DNA of 64,000 nt from positions 22,260 to 86,259 of the forward strand of contig JBKUYM010000009.1 in the NCBI GenBank assembly GCA_046964515.1. Reading direction: 5' to 3'. Under the pieces are notes generated by a model, which saw only the letters and a program-made list of their open reading frames with translations, was not told the DNA's origin and ran no database searches. Position numbers and translations under genes: made by a program. Below, piece after piece: positions 23,904 to 32,500 of this stretch (within the stretch, counting starts at the first letter, position 1; every line of letters starts with the position of its first letter). The DNA comes from UMGS1663 sp046964515 (GTDB taxonomy: Bacteria > Bacillota > Clostridia > TANB77 > CAG-508).

Positions 23904-24632
23904 ATGAAAGAATTGTTACAAAGTTTATACTTTGTGCTAGGTAGGGAAAATTCCTCTGACCCTATTTGTAAAGCTATTACAGACGAGGAAATTTTACATC
24001 TTGTAACATCTATTGCAGAGGCTAATAAGATAGACTTAGAAGACTTTGATGCAACTAAGGCTTCCTATTTACAAATGCTAGTGTTACGTGATGTGTATTG
24101 GAAATTAGCTTTAGCTTATGCCCCTTTGTATGAAATATCAGTTGACGGATTAAAAGTAAGTAAACAAACTAGGTTTGAACACTACTTTTCCATGATACAA
24201 CAACTTAATAAACAAATCGGAGAATTAGTAGCAGGTAATCCAAGTTTAGGGTTTGCTTCTGTCAAAGTTGAAACTGCTGTAATACAAAAGGATTATGTCA
24301 ATGCGAATTTACGCAACCTTGTGAGAAAGACAAAAACAAGCATTACAGTAGATAAACAGGATGACAAGTACACATATTTGGAAATAAAATTTAAAGATGC
24401 TCACATTACACGTTTCCAGGTCTATTACAACCCAACCCTTCCTGTTGTAGACGAGTATGAGGGCAACACTTTAAGTAAAGGTTCAATTCTAGTGCAAGAC
24501 AGTTTGGACGTAACAGATAATAAATTAAAAATTCCTGTTCTAAAAGGTTACGTTGCTGTTGTAATGATTGCTCCTAATGGCACTAAGAACTATAAACAAA
24601 TACAAGTAGGTGAGACTAATGGCACAGTATGA
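23904..24632 (+). CDS. Head-tail connector protein (adaptor)
   Basis: A 242-residue protein at ATG 23904 with AGGAGGTG upstream. The first ~110 residues are helical (DEEILHLVTSIAEANKIDLE) like gp15/gp6-type adaptors. The remaining half is beta-rich. The order after the capsid and before the HK97 gp10-like gene fits the adaptor that docks on the portal. Assignment rests on position and fold impression. It ends in TGA inside the next gene. Confidence 0.6.
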   Translation: MKELLQSLYFVLGRENSSDPICKAITDEEILHLVTSIAEANKIDLEDFDATKASYLQMLVLRDVYWKLALAYAPLYEISVDGLKVSKQTRFEHYFSMIQQLNKQIGELVAGNPSLGFASVKVETAVIQKDYVNANLRNLVRKTKTSITVDKQDDKYTYLEIKFKDAHITRFQVYYNPTLPVVDEYEGNTLSKGSILVQDSLDVTDNKLKIPVLKGYVAVVMIAPNGTKNYKQIQVGETNGTV

Positions 24633-25041
24633 TGAAGTAAAATCGTTAACATCGGATGTACTTGAGATATATTCCGATTGGGGTACTGCAAATATTACAT
24701 TACAGAAATTTCAAGGGGGAGAATATGATGATTTGTATGATGAAGGTACAGCATCATATTCTAAACCTTATAAATGTATAGGGCGTTACAAACCAACACC
24801 TGTAGAAGAACAACAAACTGGAGTAGGTTTAAGAGAAGACGAACAATTCTATACTATCTATGTGGTTAAGGACACCCTTGATAAACAAGGTGTCACAGGT
24901 ATTGAAACTAGAGATATTTTAGAATATAACGGAGATAAATTAGACATTCTAGCTGTTCAGTATTCTGCTGTAATTGGAGATTACGCCTTACAATATAAGA
25001 TTTACTGTAAAGGTAAGATATTCAAGATTAAGGAGTTGTAA
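24619..25041 (+). CDS. Head closure protein (putative)
   Basis: A 140-residue protein. ATG 24619 is chosen with AGGTGAG upstream; a GTG at 24610 is in frame but lies within that site. The protein is beta-rich (ANITLQKFQGGEYDDLYDEG, DEQFYTIYVVKD) and its size suits a head completion or stopper protein. It overlaps the adaptor gene by 14 nt, indicating translational coupling. Confidence 0.6.
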   Translation: MAQYDEVKSLTSDVLEIYSDWGTANITLQKFQGGEYDDLYDEGTASYSKPYKCIGRYKPTPVEEQQTGVGLREDEQFYTIYVVKDTLDKQGVTGIETRDILEYNGDKLDILAVQYSAVIGDYALQYKIYCKGKIFKIKEL

Positions 25042-25044
25042 CAC

Positions 25045-25479
25045 ATGAGCAAAATGACAGGTGATTGGACTAAGTTACAAGCCAAGTTAAATGATATTTC
25101 TAAGGGTAAAGTCAAAGACGATATGGAAGAACAACTTCAAGATTCGGCTAATGATTTAAAAGAAGCTATGCAACAATACATAAGAGGTCAAGAGGGTAAT
25201 TGGCAACCTCTAGCACAGGCAACTATAGACAAAAAACATGATGACACAATTTTAATTGAAACAGGTGAAATGGTAGATAGCATAGAAGTAACACCTCAAG
25301 GTGAAGACCAATATGTTATATCTGCAACAGGACAGCGTAACCAAGAAATACTGAAATACCATGAATATGGAACATCACGTATGGTCGCCCGTCCTGTAGT
25401 AAGACCTGTATTTGAAAAAGAAAAAGGTAATGTAAAAGCAGAATGTAAGGATGCTTTTATTACATCCTTAAAGAAGTGA
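25045..25479 (+). CDS. HK97 gp10-like / virion morphogenesis neck protein
   Basis: A 144-residue protein at ATG 25045. It matches the pattern of tail-completion proteins: helical start, NWQPLAQATIDKKHDDTILIETGEMVDSI split over the middle, then KYHEYGTSRMVARPVVRPVFEKE. This motif is shared by HK97 gp10 and phage virion morphogenesis families. It joins neck and tail. The gene ends in TGA. Confidence 0.8.
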   Translation: MSKMTGDWTKLQAKLNDISKGKVKDDMEEQLQDSANDLKEAMQQYIRGQEGNWQPLAQATIDKKHDDTILIETGEMVDSIEVTPQGEDQYVISATGQRNQEILKYHEYGTSRMVARPVVRPVFEKEKGNVKAECKDAFITSLKK

Positions 25480-25489
25480 GGTGTTACGT

Positions 25490-26020
25490 ATGAATTATGG
25501 ATTACGTGAAATAGACACGTCATTTAAAAATATGCTTAAAGAAATATATGGAGGTTATACAATAGTTCATTATAACCCCGATATAGATTGGGTAAAGGAA
25601 ACTTACCCCTGTGTGGCGTTTAAAACAGAACAAAATGCTAACACATCATACAAGGATTATAATAGTTATGACATAGATGACCAATACATTACGGATAAAC
25701 CCGATTATACTCAAATGTTGTTAACATTGTACATTTTGGCAAAGAAACAACAAGACATAAATGTAATGATAGAGAAATGGTTAGATGCTCAAGGTACATA
25801 TGCTTCAACTATGGATATAACAGGTAAAGACGGAAATGTGAAAACTGTATTTATGGAGAGAAAAACAGCGTTTGTTACATCCGATGAAAAATTGAATGGA
25901 AAAACATATTATCGTAGAGTGTTACAGTTTACGATAGATGTACCTGTGGAATTACCTTCAAGAGAATACAATAAGGTCGAACGTGTCATAGTAACTAAGA
26001 AGGAGGTACGAAATGGCTGA
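25490..26020 (+). CDS. Tail terminator-like protein (putative)
   Basis: A 176-residue protein; ATG 25490 follows GTGAGGTGTTACGT. It is alpha/beta, with DQYITDKPDYTQMLLTLYIL and a late beta hairpin (YYRRVLQFTIDVPVELP). Its location between the gp10-like protein and the sheath is where tail terminators are usually encoded. The stop codon TGA overlaps the start of the sheath gene. Confidence 0.55.
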   Translation: MNYGLREIDTSFKNMLKEIYGGYTIVHYNPDIDWVKETYPCVAFKTEQNANTSYKDYNSYDIDDQYITDKPDYTQMLLTLYILAKKQQDINVMIEKWLDAQGTYASTMDITGKDGNVKTVFMERKTAFVTSDEKLNGKTYYRRVLQFTIDVPVELPSREYNKVERVIVTKKEVRNG

Positions 26021-27401
26021 TAACAAACAAGTAGTCAGACCAGGTTCTTATTTAAAAAGAGAACGTGACATAGTACAAAAAGCTACAACTGTTACACCTT
26101 TAGTATGGGGTGCAATAGGAGCAGAAGATTGCCCTATTGGAGATAGTGTAGTTGAAGTTAAATCTTATAAGGATTTTAAAGATAAATTCTGCATGACAGA
26201 TGAACAGGCTAAACAATCTAAACTAGCTTTAGCTGTAAATCTTTGGTTCTTACTAAATAGTAGTAGCATGTTTGTATATAATGCTAATCCTTATACAACA
26301 AAGGCTAAAAAATTAGTAGGAGAAAAAGTTACTTTTGAAGCTAAATATGCTGGGTTATGGGCAAAAGATTTAGCTATACAAGTAACTGATGATAGTATTA
26401 CAGTTAAGTACAACGATGTTACAGAGGTTCTTGAAAAGAAAGTGGCTTCTGTAAATCAATCTAAATTTATACAAGTTACAGGAACTGGTGTAACAGACAC
26501 AGATTTAGCAGGATTAACTAAAGAAGCAGTTGCTTTAGAGGTTACAGGTATAACTGCACCTACTGAAGATGAAGCTAAGAAACAAACTAACATGGATACT
26601 TACCTAGAAAAACTTATGAGAGAGGACACTATTACAATAGCTACTGAATACGTGTATGATGATGACCCTACTTTTATCCTAAAGAGTGCTACAAAATTAG
26701 AGGACGAATTAGGTATAAAAGTATTCCCAATAACTTCTGTATCATATATGGATGTAACACAAGAAATATCTCCATTTAAAGGGGGATATAGGGGTATGGT
26801 ATGTACTCCTAATGTTACTATAATGAACCCTATAACTGGAGTGATAGAAGAACAACCACCTACTGTTGCAGTACCAGCTATATTTGGTAAATTAGTAACT
26901 AAATATGGTATACAACAAGCACCAGCTGGTGTTGAAGCTATATTACCAAATGTTACAGGAGTATCCCACGAATATACTGAAAGAGAACAAGGTATATTAA
27001 ATGCTTCTAATTTCAACTGTATCATACCTAAAAAACGTTATGGTGTAGTATTATGGGGTAACAGATTAATAAACTCTGACCAAGACAGGGATTATGTTTC
27101 TGACTTACTTTTAGATGACTATATAGATAACTGGATAAAAGCCGATACGGAAACATTTGTATTCAAAAATGCAGATGACATAATGTACTCTGAAATTACA
27201 GCAAGAATAACAGCATTTTTAAGAGGGTTATGGTCTAAGGGAGCTTTAGCTGGTGAAACACCAAATGAAGCCTTTTCCGTTAGATGTGACAAGGAATTAA
27301 ATGTTGACGCTAAAAAAGGTGAAGTATATGCAGAGGTAGGCTGGGCTAAGAAATATCCAGCAGAATTTATTTACACTACTGTTAAATACATGAGTGTATA
27401 A
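26013..27401 (+). CDS. Contractile tail sheath protein
   Basis: A 462-residue sheath subunit that contracts to drive the tube through the envelope. The start PGSYLKRERD is typical of sheath N-termini, followed by an insertion domain at about 90-200. The C-terminal domain has GVSHEYTEREQGILNASNFN, then VLWGNRLINSDQDRDYVS and DDYIDNWIKA, the conserved core of Myoviridae sheaths. ATG 26013 overlaps the upstream stop, with AAGGAGGTACGA before it. This gene establishes the contractile tail type. Confidence 0.93.
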   Translation: MADNKQVVRPGSYLKRERDIVQKATTVTPLVWGAIGAEDCPIGDSVVEVKSYKDFKDKFCMTDEQAKQSKLALAVNLWFLLNSSSMFVYNANPYTTKAKKLVGEKVTFEAKYAGLWAKDLAIQVTDDSITVKYNDVTEVLEKKVASVNQSKFIQVTGTGVTDTDLAGLTKEAVALEVTGITAPTEDEAKKQTNMDTYLEKLMREDTITIATEYVYDDDPTFILKSATKLEDELGIKVFPITSVSYMDVTQEISPFKGGYRGMVCTPNVTIMNPITGVIEEQPPTVAVPAIFGKLVTKYGIQQAPAGVEAILPNVTGVSHEYTEREQGILNASNFNCIIPKKRYGVVLWGNRLINSDQDRDYVSDLLLDDYIDNWIKADTETFVFKNADDIMYSEITARITAFLRGLWSKGALAGETPNEAFSVRCDKELNVDAKKGEVYAEVGWAKKYPAEFIYTTVKYMSV

Positions 27402-27414
27402 GGAGGGATGAAAC

Positions 27415-27897
27415 ATGTTTAGAGAATTACTAAAACAATACTTGGAAGAACATCAAGTACATGCTATGGCTAGAACATCAGCAGAAGACCCACTTAGAGG
27501 TTATAAATTCAGAATATCTATTCCAGGACTTCCTTCCTCTTGTGGATTTAAAAAAATCGGTGGATTGAAAGATGAAATGGGTGTAATAGAATATGACGAA
27601 GGTGGATATGACCATACGCATAAATTAAAAGGTAAAGCAAAAGGTGGAGAACTTACTTGTGAAAAAGGTATGTTCCCTTCTAAACAAGTAGAAGAAGTGT
27701 TTAGAAACTCTTTGGCATCAGATGATGATAGATGTACTATAGTAGTGGCTTTACTAGATGCAAAAGGAAACGTAGCACGTGACTGGAAACTAGCAGAATG
27801 TTGGTGTTCAGCATGGGAAGCTGGGGATTTAGACGCTTCAAGTGAAGATGTATTAGTGGAAACTATCACGGTGCAATACGAGTACTTCTTAGACTAG
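27415..27897 (+). CDS. Tail tube protein (gp19-like)
   Basis: A 160-residue tube subunit. After a short leader it carries DPLRGYKFRISIPGLPSSCG, GLKDEMGVIEYDEGGYDHTH and the tube beta sandwich with KAKGGELTCEKGMF. These match T4 gp19-type tube proteins. It follows the sheath gene by 13 nt with AAGGAGGGATG upstream. Immediately after its stop is one of the two repeats that flank the HNH gene. Confidence 0.92.
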   Translation: MFRELLKQYLEEHQVHAMARTSAEDPLRGYKFRISIPGLPSSCGFKKIGGLKDEMGVIEYDEGGYDHTHKLKGKAKGGELTCEKGMFPSKQVEEVFRNSLASDDDRCTIVVALLDAKGNVARDWKLAECWCSAWEAGDLDASSEDVLVETITVQYEYFLD

Positions 27898-27923
27898 ATG
27901 TAAAGGTATCTTAGTAACTTGAC
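27895..27923 (+). repeat. Left imperfect direct repeat flanking the HNH gene
   Basis: TAG stop plus ATGTAAAGGTATCTTAGTAA and CTTGAC. A matching copy (TAGGTGTAAAGGTATTTTAG, then GTCACTTGAC) lies at 28442-28471, after the stop of the HNH gene. About 24 of 29 bases agree. Each copy starts at a stop codon and ends in a -35 box. Confidence 0.7.
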
Positions 27924-27947
27924 TGTATCACCCCTTAAATTTACAAT
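27919..27947 (+). promoter_or_regulatory. Promoter for the HNH gene
   Basis: TTGACT (27919-27924), 17-bp spacer, TACAAT (27942-27947). It lies in the leader upstream of ATG 27971. Confidence 0.75.
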
Positions 27948-27970
27948 TAATGTAACAAAGGGGTGATATC

Positions 27971-28444
27971 ATGATACAAATATGGAAAGTTATAAAAGAC
28001 TATCCTATGTATAGTGTAAGTAATCTAGGTAGTATTAAGAATAATAAGACTGGTAGAATACTTAGACAGTTAAATGATAATTATGGGTACTTACAAGTCC
28101 GTTTATACAATAACGGAAAAGCTAAAACATATAAAGTACATAAACTCGTGTTTGAAACATTTAAGGGTAAAATAGCCAATAAAATGGTAATAAATCATAA
28201 AGACGGAAATAAGTATAATAATTCCCTTAAAAATTTGGAATGTGTAACACAACAATATAATGTGTTACATGCAATAAATAAAGGTAATTTTTATTTACGT
28301 CCTGTGTACTGCCATGAAACTGGTAAAGAATACTCATCTTTAGCCGAGGTATCTCGTGAATTAAATGTGAATATAAGTAATGTACAAAAAGTATGTGCAG
28401 GAAAGTATAAACATACTAAAGGTTATCATTTTAGTTATATCTAG
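27971..28444 (+). CDS. HNH homing endonuclease (NUMOD4 + HNH)
   Basis: A 157-residue protein at ATG 27971 with AAGGGGTGATATC upstream. Residues 3-45 form a NUMOD4 module (IWKVIKDYPMYSVSNLGSIK). The HNH core is KVHKLVFETFKGK then VINHKDGNKYNNSLKNLE, with catalytic His in NHKDGN. A C-terminal DNA-binding segment (SLAEVSRELNVNISNVQKVC) resembles NUMOD1 or intron-encoded helix-turn-helix repeats. It sits alone between tail tube and chaperone genes, with its own promoter and flanking repeats, so it is a mobile cassette rather than a tail gene. Confidence 0.92.
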   Translation: MIQIWKVIKDYPMYSVSNLGSIKNNKTGRILRQLNDNYGYLQVRLYNNGKAKTYKVHKLVFETFKGKIANKMVINHKDGNKYNNSLKNLECVTQQYNVLHAINKGNFYLRPVYCHETGKEYSSLAEVSRELNVNISNVQKVCAGKYKHTKGYHFSYI

Positions 28445-28471
28445 GTGTAAAGGTATTTTAGGTCACTTGAC
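28442..28471 (+). repeat. Right imperfect direct repeat flanking the HNH gene
   Basis: Partner of the repeat at 27895-27923. It begins at the TAG of the HNH gene and ends in the -35 box of the next promoter. The pair delimits a cassette of about 547 bases. Confidence 0.7.
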
Positions 28472-28496
28472 AGCTTACAGAGGGTTACGTTAAAAT
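28467..28496 (+). promoter_or_regulatory. Promoter after the HNH cassette
   Basis: TTGACA (28467-28472), 18-bp spacer, TAAAAT (28491-28496). A terminator follows at 28537, so the short transcript from here would end there unless read through. Confidence 0.65.
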
Positions 28497-28536
28497 AAAA
28501 CCATACTGTAAATATAAATATTCTCATTTATTCCTA

Positions 28537-28571
28537 AAACGCCTAGGTATTTTATATACTTAGGCGTTTTT
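28537..28571 (+). terminator. Strong intrinsic terminator
   Basis: A 14-bp stem (28537-28550 with 28556-28569, one GU pair) with loop TTTAT and five T residues (28567-28571). It separates tube and HNH genes from the tail assembly genes; a TATAAT follows at 28574. Confidence 0.85.
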
Positions 28572-28611
28572 GTTATAATGTAGGTAAAATAGTAAATAAG
28601 GAGGAAATAAA

Positions 28612-29361
28612 ATGTATACAGAAGTAGACAATTTATTAATAGGTATTAAGGATGAAAATGGTGTAACACACACTGAATTTGAATACAGAGAAATGACAGG
28701 GCATGACGAAGAAGCGTTAGCCAAACCAAAAGTAAAAGATAATGGAAGTGTGGCATTACGTACAATTTTAGAGAGATGTATCATAAGAATTGGTGGTATA
28801 ACTAAAGATAGTGTAAAACCAAATAAATGGAAAGAAATTATACAAGGTATGTATATCAATGACCAAGATTACGCTTTTATGAAAATTAGAGCATTATCAA
28901 TAGGTGACACTTTAACTGTCACAAATAAATGTCCTAATCCAAGTTGTAAAAAGAAAATAAAAACGGAGTTCGACATAGACGAATTTGATATAATTCCATA
29001 TGACGGAATTGAAGACATAGAATTTGAATTACCTAAAGGTTACTATGACAAAGAAGGTAATAAACATACTACAGGAACAATAAGAAGACCAGTAGGTTTA
29101 GATAGAGAAATATTAGATATTTCAGCAAGAAATAATTTTGGGTTAGCAAATACACTTTTATTAGCTAGATGTATAAAAACATTAGGAGATGTAAAAATAC
29201 ATGACAGTGTAATAAAGGATTTATCTATGAAAGATAGGGACTATTTATTAAAACTTTTAGCTGAACACAGATGTGGTTATGACATAGGAGAATTTGACAT
29301 AGAGTGTCCCGAATGTGGTGAACAATTTACTGTCACACTTAATAACGCAGATTTTTTATAG
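28612..29361 (+). CDS. Tail assembly chaperone, T4 gp26-like (0-frame product)
   Basis: A 249-residue protein resembling the T4-type baseplate/hub assembly family (PF12322-like): EFEYREMTGHDEEALAKPKV, LRTILERCIIRIGG, then MKIRALSIGDTLTVTNKCP. Two zinc-ribbon pairs are visible, CPNPSCKKK and CPECGEQ. It lies just before the tape measure gene, the normal place of tail chaperones. Its stop TAG (29359-29361) overlaps a TTTTTTA slippery sequence, and a -1 shift extends the protein by about 71 residues (see 29358-29573). Confidence 0.75.
   Translation: MYTEVDNLLIGIKDENGVTHTEFEYREMTGHDEEALAKPKVKDNGSVALRTILERCIIRIGGITKDSVKPNKWKEIIQGMYINDQDYAFMKIRALSIGDTLTVTNKCPNPSCKKKIKTEFDIDEFDIIPYDGIEDIEFELPKGYYDKEGNKHTTGTIRRPVGLDREILDISARNNFGLANTLLLARCIKTLGDVKIHDSVIKDLSMKDRDYLLKLLAEHRCGYDIGEFDIECPECGEQFTVTLNNADFL
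29352..29358 (+). other. -1 ribosomal frameshift site TTTTTTA
   Basis: The heptamer T TTT TTA is in the correct 0-frame register (GAT TTT TTA TAG), immediately before the stop codon. Slipping one base back continues as ATA GAT GAT TTT TAC. This is the canonical X XXY YYZ form. No obvious stimulatory hairpin is seen just downstream; the adjacent stop codon may itself promote slippage. Confidence 0.75.
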
Positions 29362-29573
29362 ATGATTTTTACGGGAATGATGCTAAACTTATCGCAGAAA
29401 ACTATTACGAAGTCCTTAAAATGGATACACATTATATTTCTATGCGTTACCATTGGGATAAGAATACAATATACGATATGACAACACAATCCCGTAGGGA
29501 GTACATTGATATATTAACCCAGCATGACCAAGCCGAGCAAGAAGCTATGGAAAAGTTAAATAATAATTATTAG
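29358..29573 (+). CDS. Tail assembly chaperone extension, -1 frame
   Basis: The -1 frame encodes about 71 residues (IDDFYGNDAKLIAENYYEVL ending EAMEKLNNNY) with no start codon of its own near the front. It has regular helices and ends 18 nt before the tape measure ATG. Fusion with the upstream protein gives about 320 residues, the G/GT arrangement known for tail chaperones in many phages. Translation from an internal ATG is possible but would lose the conserved start. Confidence 0.75.
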   Translation: MDDFYGNDAKLIAENYYEVLKMDTHYISMRYHWDKNTIYDMTTQSRREYIDILTQHDQAEQEAMEKLNNNY

Positions 29574-29590
29574 ATAGCGAGGTGTAACAT

Positions 29591-32500
29591 ATGGGTGAAT
29601 TATTCGGGTTAGGTATTCTCCTAACCCTTCAAGATAGAGCATCAAGGGGTGTTCAGAATGCTTCAAGCAATTTAGAAGAATTGGAGCGTCAAACTAGGGA
29701 AACAATAAATGCTGTTACAGACCTTGAAAGAGCCAATACTGGTTTATCTTCCACTAACCCTTCCATGACACTTACCGAAATGGCACAGAGTATGCGACAA
29801 TACACTTACTACTATGACCAATACGGACGTAGACATAGATATCATTCCAACCAGTTTAACCGAGAATTAATGCGTATGACAGGAAGTGCCAATGACATGG
29901 CACGTTCACTAGAAAGTAGTATTAGACCTTGGGGTCAATTTGCTGGTATGACAAGTAGTGGTAGACAAGTTGCAAGTATAATGCAAGGAATAGCAAGAGA
30001 AACACAAGTGGCACAAAGAGCTTTAGTAGGCTTTAATGCAGAAGGAACACATGCTATAACACAAGAACAGACAACACAGGCATTAGAACGTTACAGAAGT
30101 ACAATAAATGACACACAAGCTAGGTTACATGGAATGTATCAACGTGGGGAAATAGATGCTTTAAGTTATCAAACAGCAGTACGTAATATGGCACAGGAAA
30201 GTAGACGTATAGAGAGAATAAACCAACGTGGATTTAGAACCACAAGTCAATATTATTCTATGATGCAACAAGCTGGTATAGCTACTAATGCCATAGAAAA
30301 TATGCGTGGTATAGCTTTAGAACGTAACAGAAGTAGAATACAAGCACAGGCACGTACATTACTTGAAACAAAAACGAGTGCCATGAAATTTACACAGGTG
30401 TTACAAAGAACAAACCCTGTAATAGGGGCTATGACAAGTAGTTTTACAGGTGTAGCTGGAGCAATACAACAAGCAAGTAAAGCATTTAATCCTATGGTAA
30501 TTCAAGCTAGATTATTCAATCAAGGATTTAGTGGTAAAGAAGTAGCTGATTATATGATGGCAATGCAAAGTTTTGCAGACGGGTTTGTTACATTATTCCC
30601 AACATTAGCTTTAGGAGTAGGTGCATATTACACAGCACTAGGAGCATTGGCATATAAACAAGTACCAGCTGTTAGTAAATCCTTTGATAGATTAAAAGGA
30701 ACAGCGTTACAAGCACTTAAACCTTTGATAAAAGTTGTGGCAGAAGTTATGGTTAAAGTAATGGATTTAGCAAATAAAGTATTAGAAAGTGTTACGGCTT
30801 TTGAAAAGGCACATCCTATCATTACCCGTATAGCAACAGCCTTAGCTTTAATAGTACCTATTGCAACCTTAGTAGTAGGAGCATTTTTAGCAATTAAGAC
30901 TGCTGGAGGATTCATATGGACTTCCATAGTAGCCAATATTACACAAGCTGGGGGTAGTGTAATGGGACTAGCTGAAGCAGTAAGTTTCTTTGTGGGTATT
31001 GCCACAACTGTTACAGCAGTTGTTGGTATATTCTTAACCTTATATCATAATTGTGAGTGGTTTAGAGAGTCTGTTAATAAGGCAATAAAATCCGTTAAAG
31101 AGTTTGTTAATGAATTTAAAAAAGCTCACCCTACCATAACAGCATTTTTTGATAGTTTCGGTATAGGATTACTTACAGCTATGACAGCTTTTAATACACT
31201 TAAAACTTTTAAGACACTAGGTAGTACAATTTTCTCCCCTCTAACAGGTAGACTAGGTTTTGTAGGTAGAGCATTTCAAAGATTAGGAGGAATAGGGAGA
31301 GCTGTAGCAAGTAGAATAGGTACAGCATTTACATTATTACGTCATCCAATAGCTGGAGTACAACTTTTAGCTTTTGACATGTTCAATGGTATACGAAATC
31401 TAGGTACACGAGCATTTACAGCTGTTTCAAATAGAGCAACATGGTTTGGTGCAAGAGCTTTAGGTGCTGTACGTAGACCTATAGCTGGAGCAAGACGTTT
31501 AGGTTCTAGTATTATGCAAATAGGAACAAACTTTAGACAAACAGGAAGTGTTGTAGGACTATTTCGTGACACAGCCAATTTAGCATTACGTGGTGTTCGT
31601 GCATCAGTACGTCTGTTAGGTAGTAGTGTAAGGTGGTTAGGAACAATGTTCTTACATCCTATTTCAAGTATTAGAGCATTGGGAAGTTCAATAGCAGGGT
31701 TATGGAGAACTCTTGGAACTAGATTAGGATTTAGTCCTTGGATAATTGCAATAGCAGTTTTAGTTGCAAGTATAATGGCATTATGGAAAACAAACGAAAA
31801 CTTCCGTAACGGTGTTATGAAAATATGGAAAGCTATAAGTAGCTTTGTTACACAAGTAATAAATGGTGTTCGTGAAGCTATGGACGGCAAATTGAAGCCC
31901 GTCATAGAGAACTTGAAATCTATCATGCAATCACTAGGTACTATATTTGGAACAATATTTAGTGCAATAGGTTCTGTACTTTCCGTATTCTTCGGAGATA
32001 TAACAGGAGGATTTGAAAAATCGGGTAGTGCAGTTGAAACAGTAACAAATTTAATAGTAAGTGGACTAACAGGAGCAATAAATATATTAAACGCAGTTTT
32101 GACACCTCTAGCAAGTCTATTACAAGAAGTGGCTAAATATATGAAAGCCCATGCAGACGAGATACAAAATGGTTTAATGGTTGCTTATCAATTCTTAGCC
32201 GATTTATTAAATGCTGTTGTAACACCTATAATTCAAAATTTAACAGACTTTTGGAAAGAACACGGAGAAACTATACAAAATTTTGTTTCATCAATATATC
32301 AAGGTTTAGGGGTTATAATAGGTGGCATAGTAAATGGAGCATTGACTGTATTAAAAGATTTAGTGCAACATGTGACAGAATTTTGGAGTGAACATGGTGA
32401 CACAATTAACAATAAAGTAAAATGGGCGTATGAAACATTATTACCAGCAGTAAGCCAAGCTGTACAAGGTATAATGGATGTTGTATTAACTATAGTCGGA

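Noticed and set aside
31342..31926. 194-codon open frame on the minus strand within the tape measure gene
   Set aside because: It lies wholly inside a well-supported gene, has no ribosome-binding site, and its open state follows from the biased codons of the + strand.
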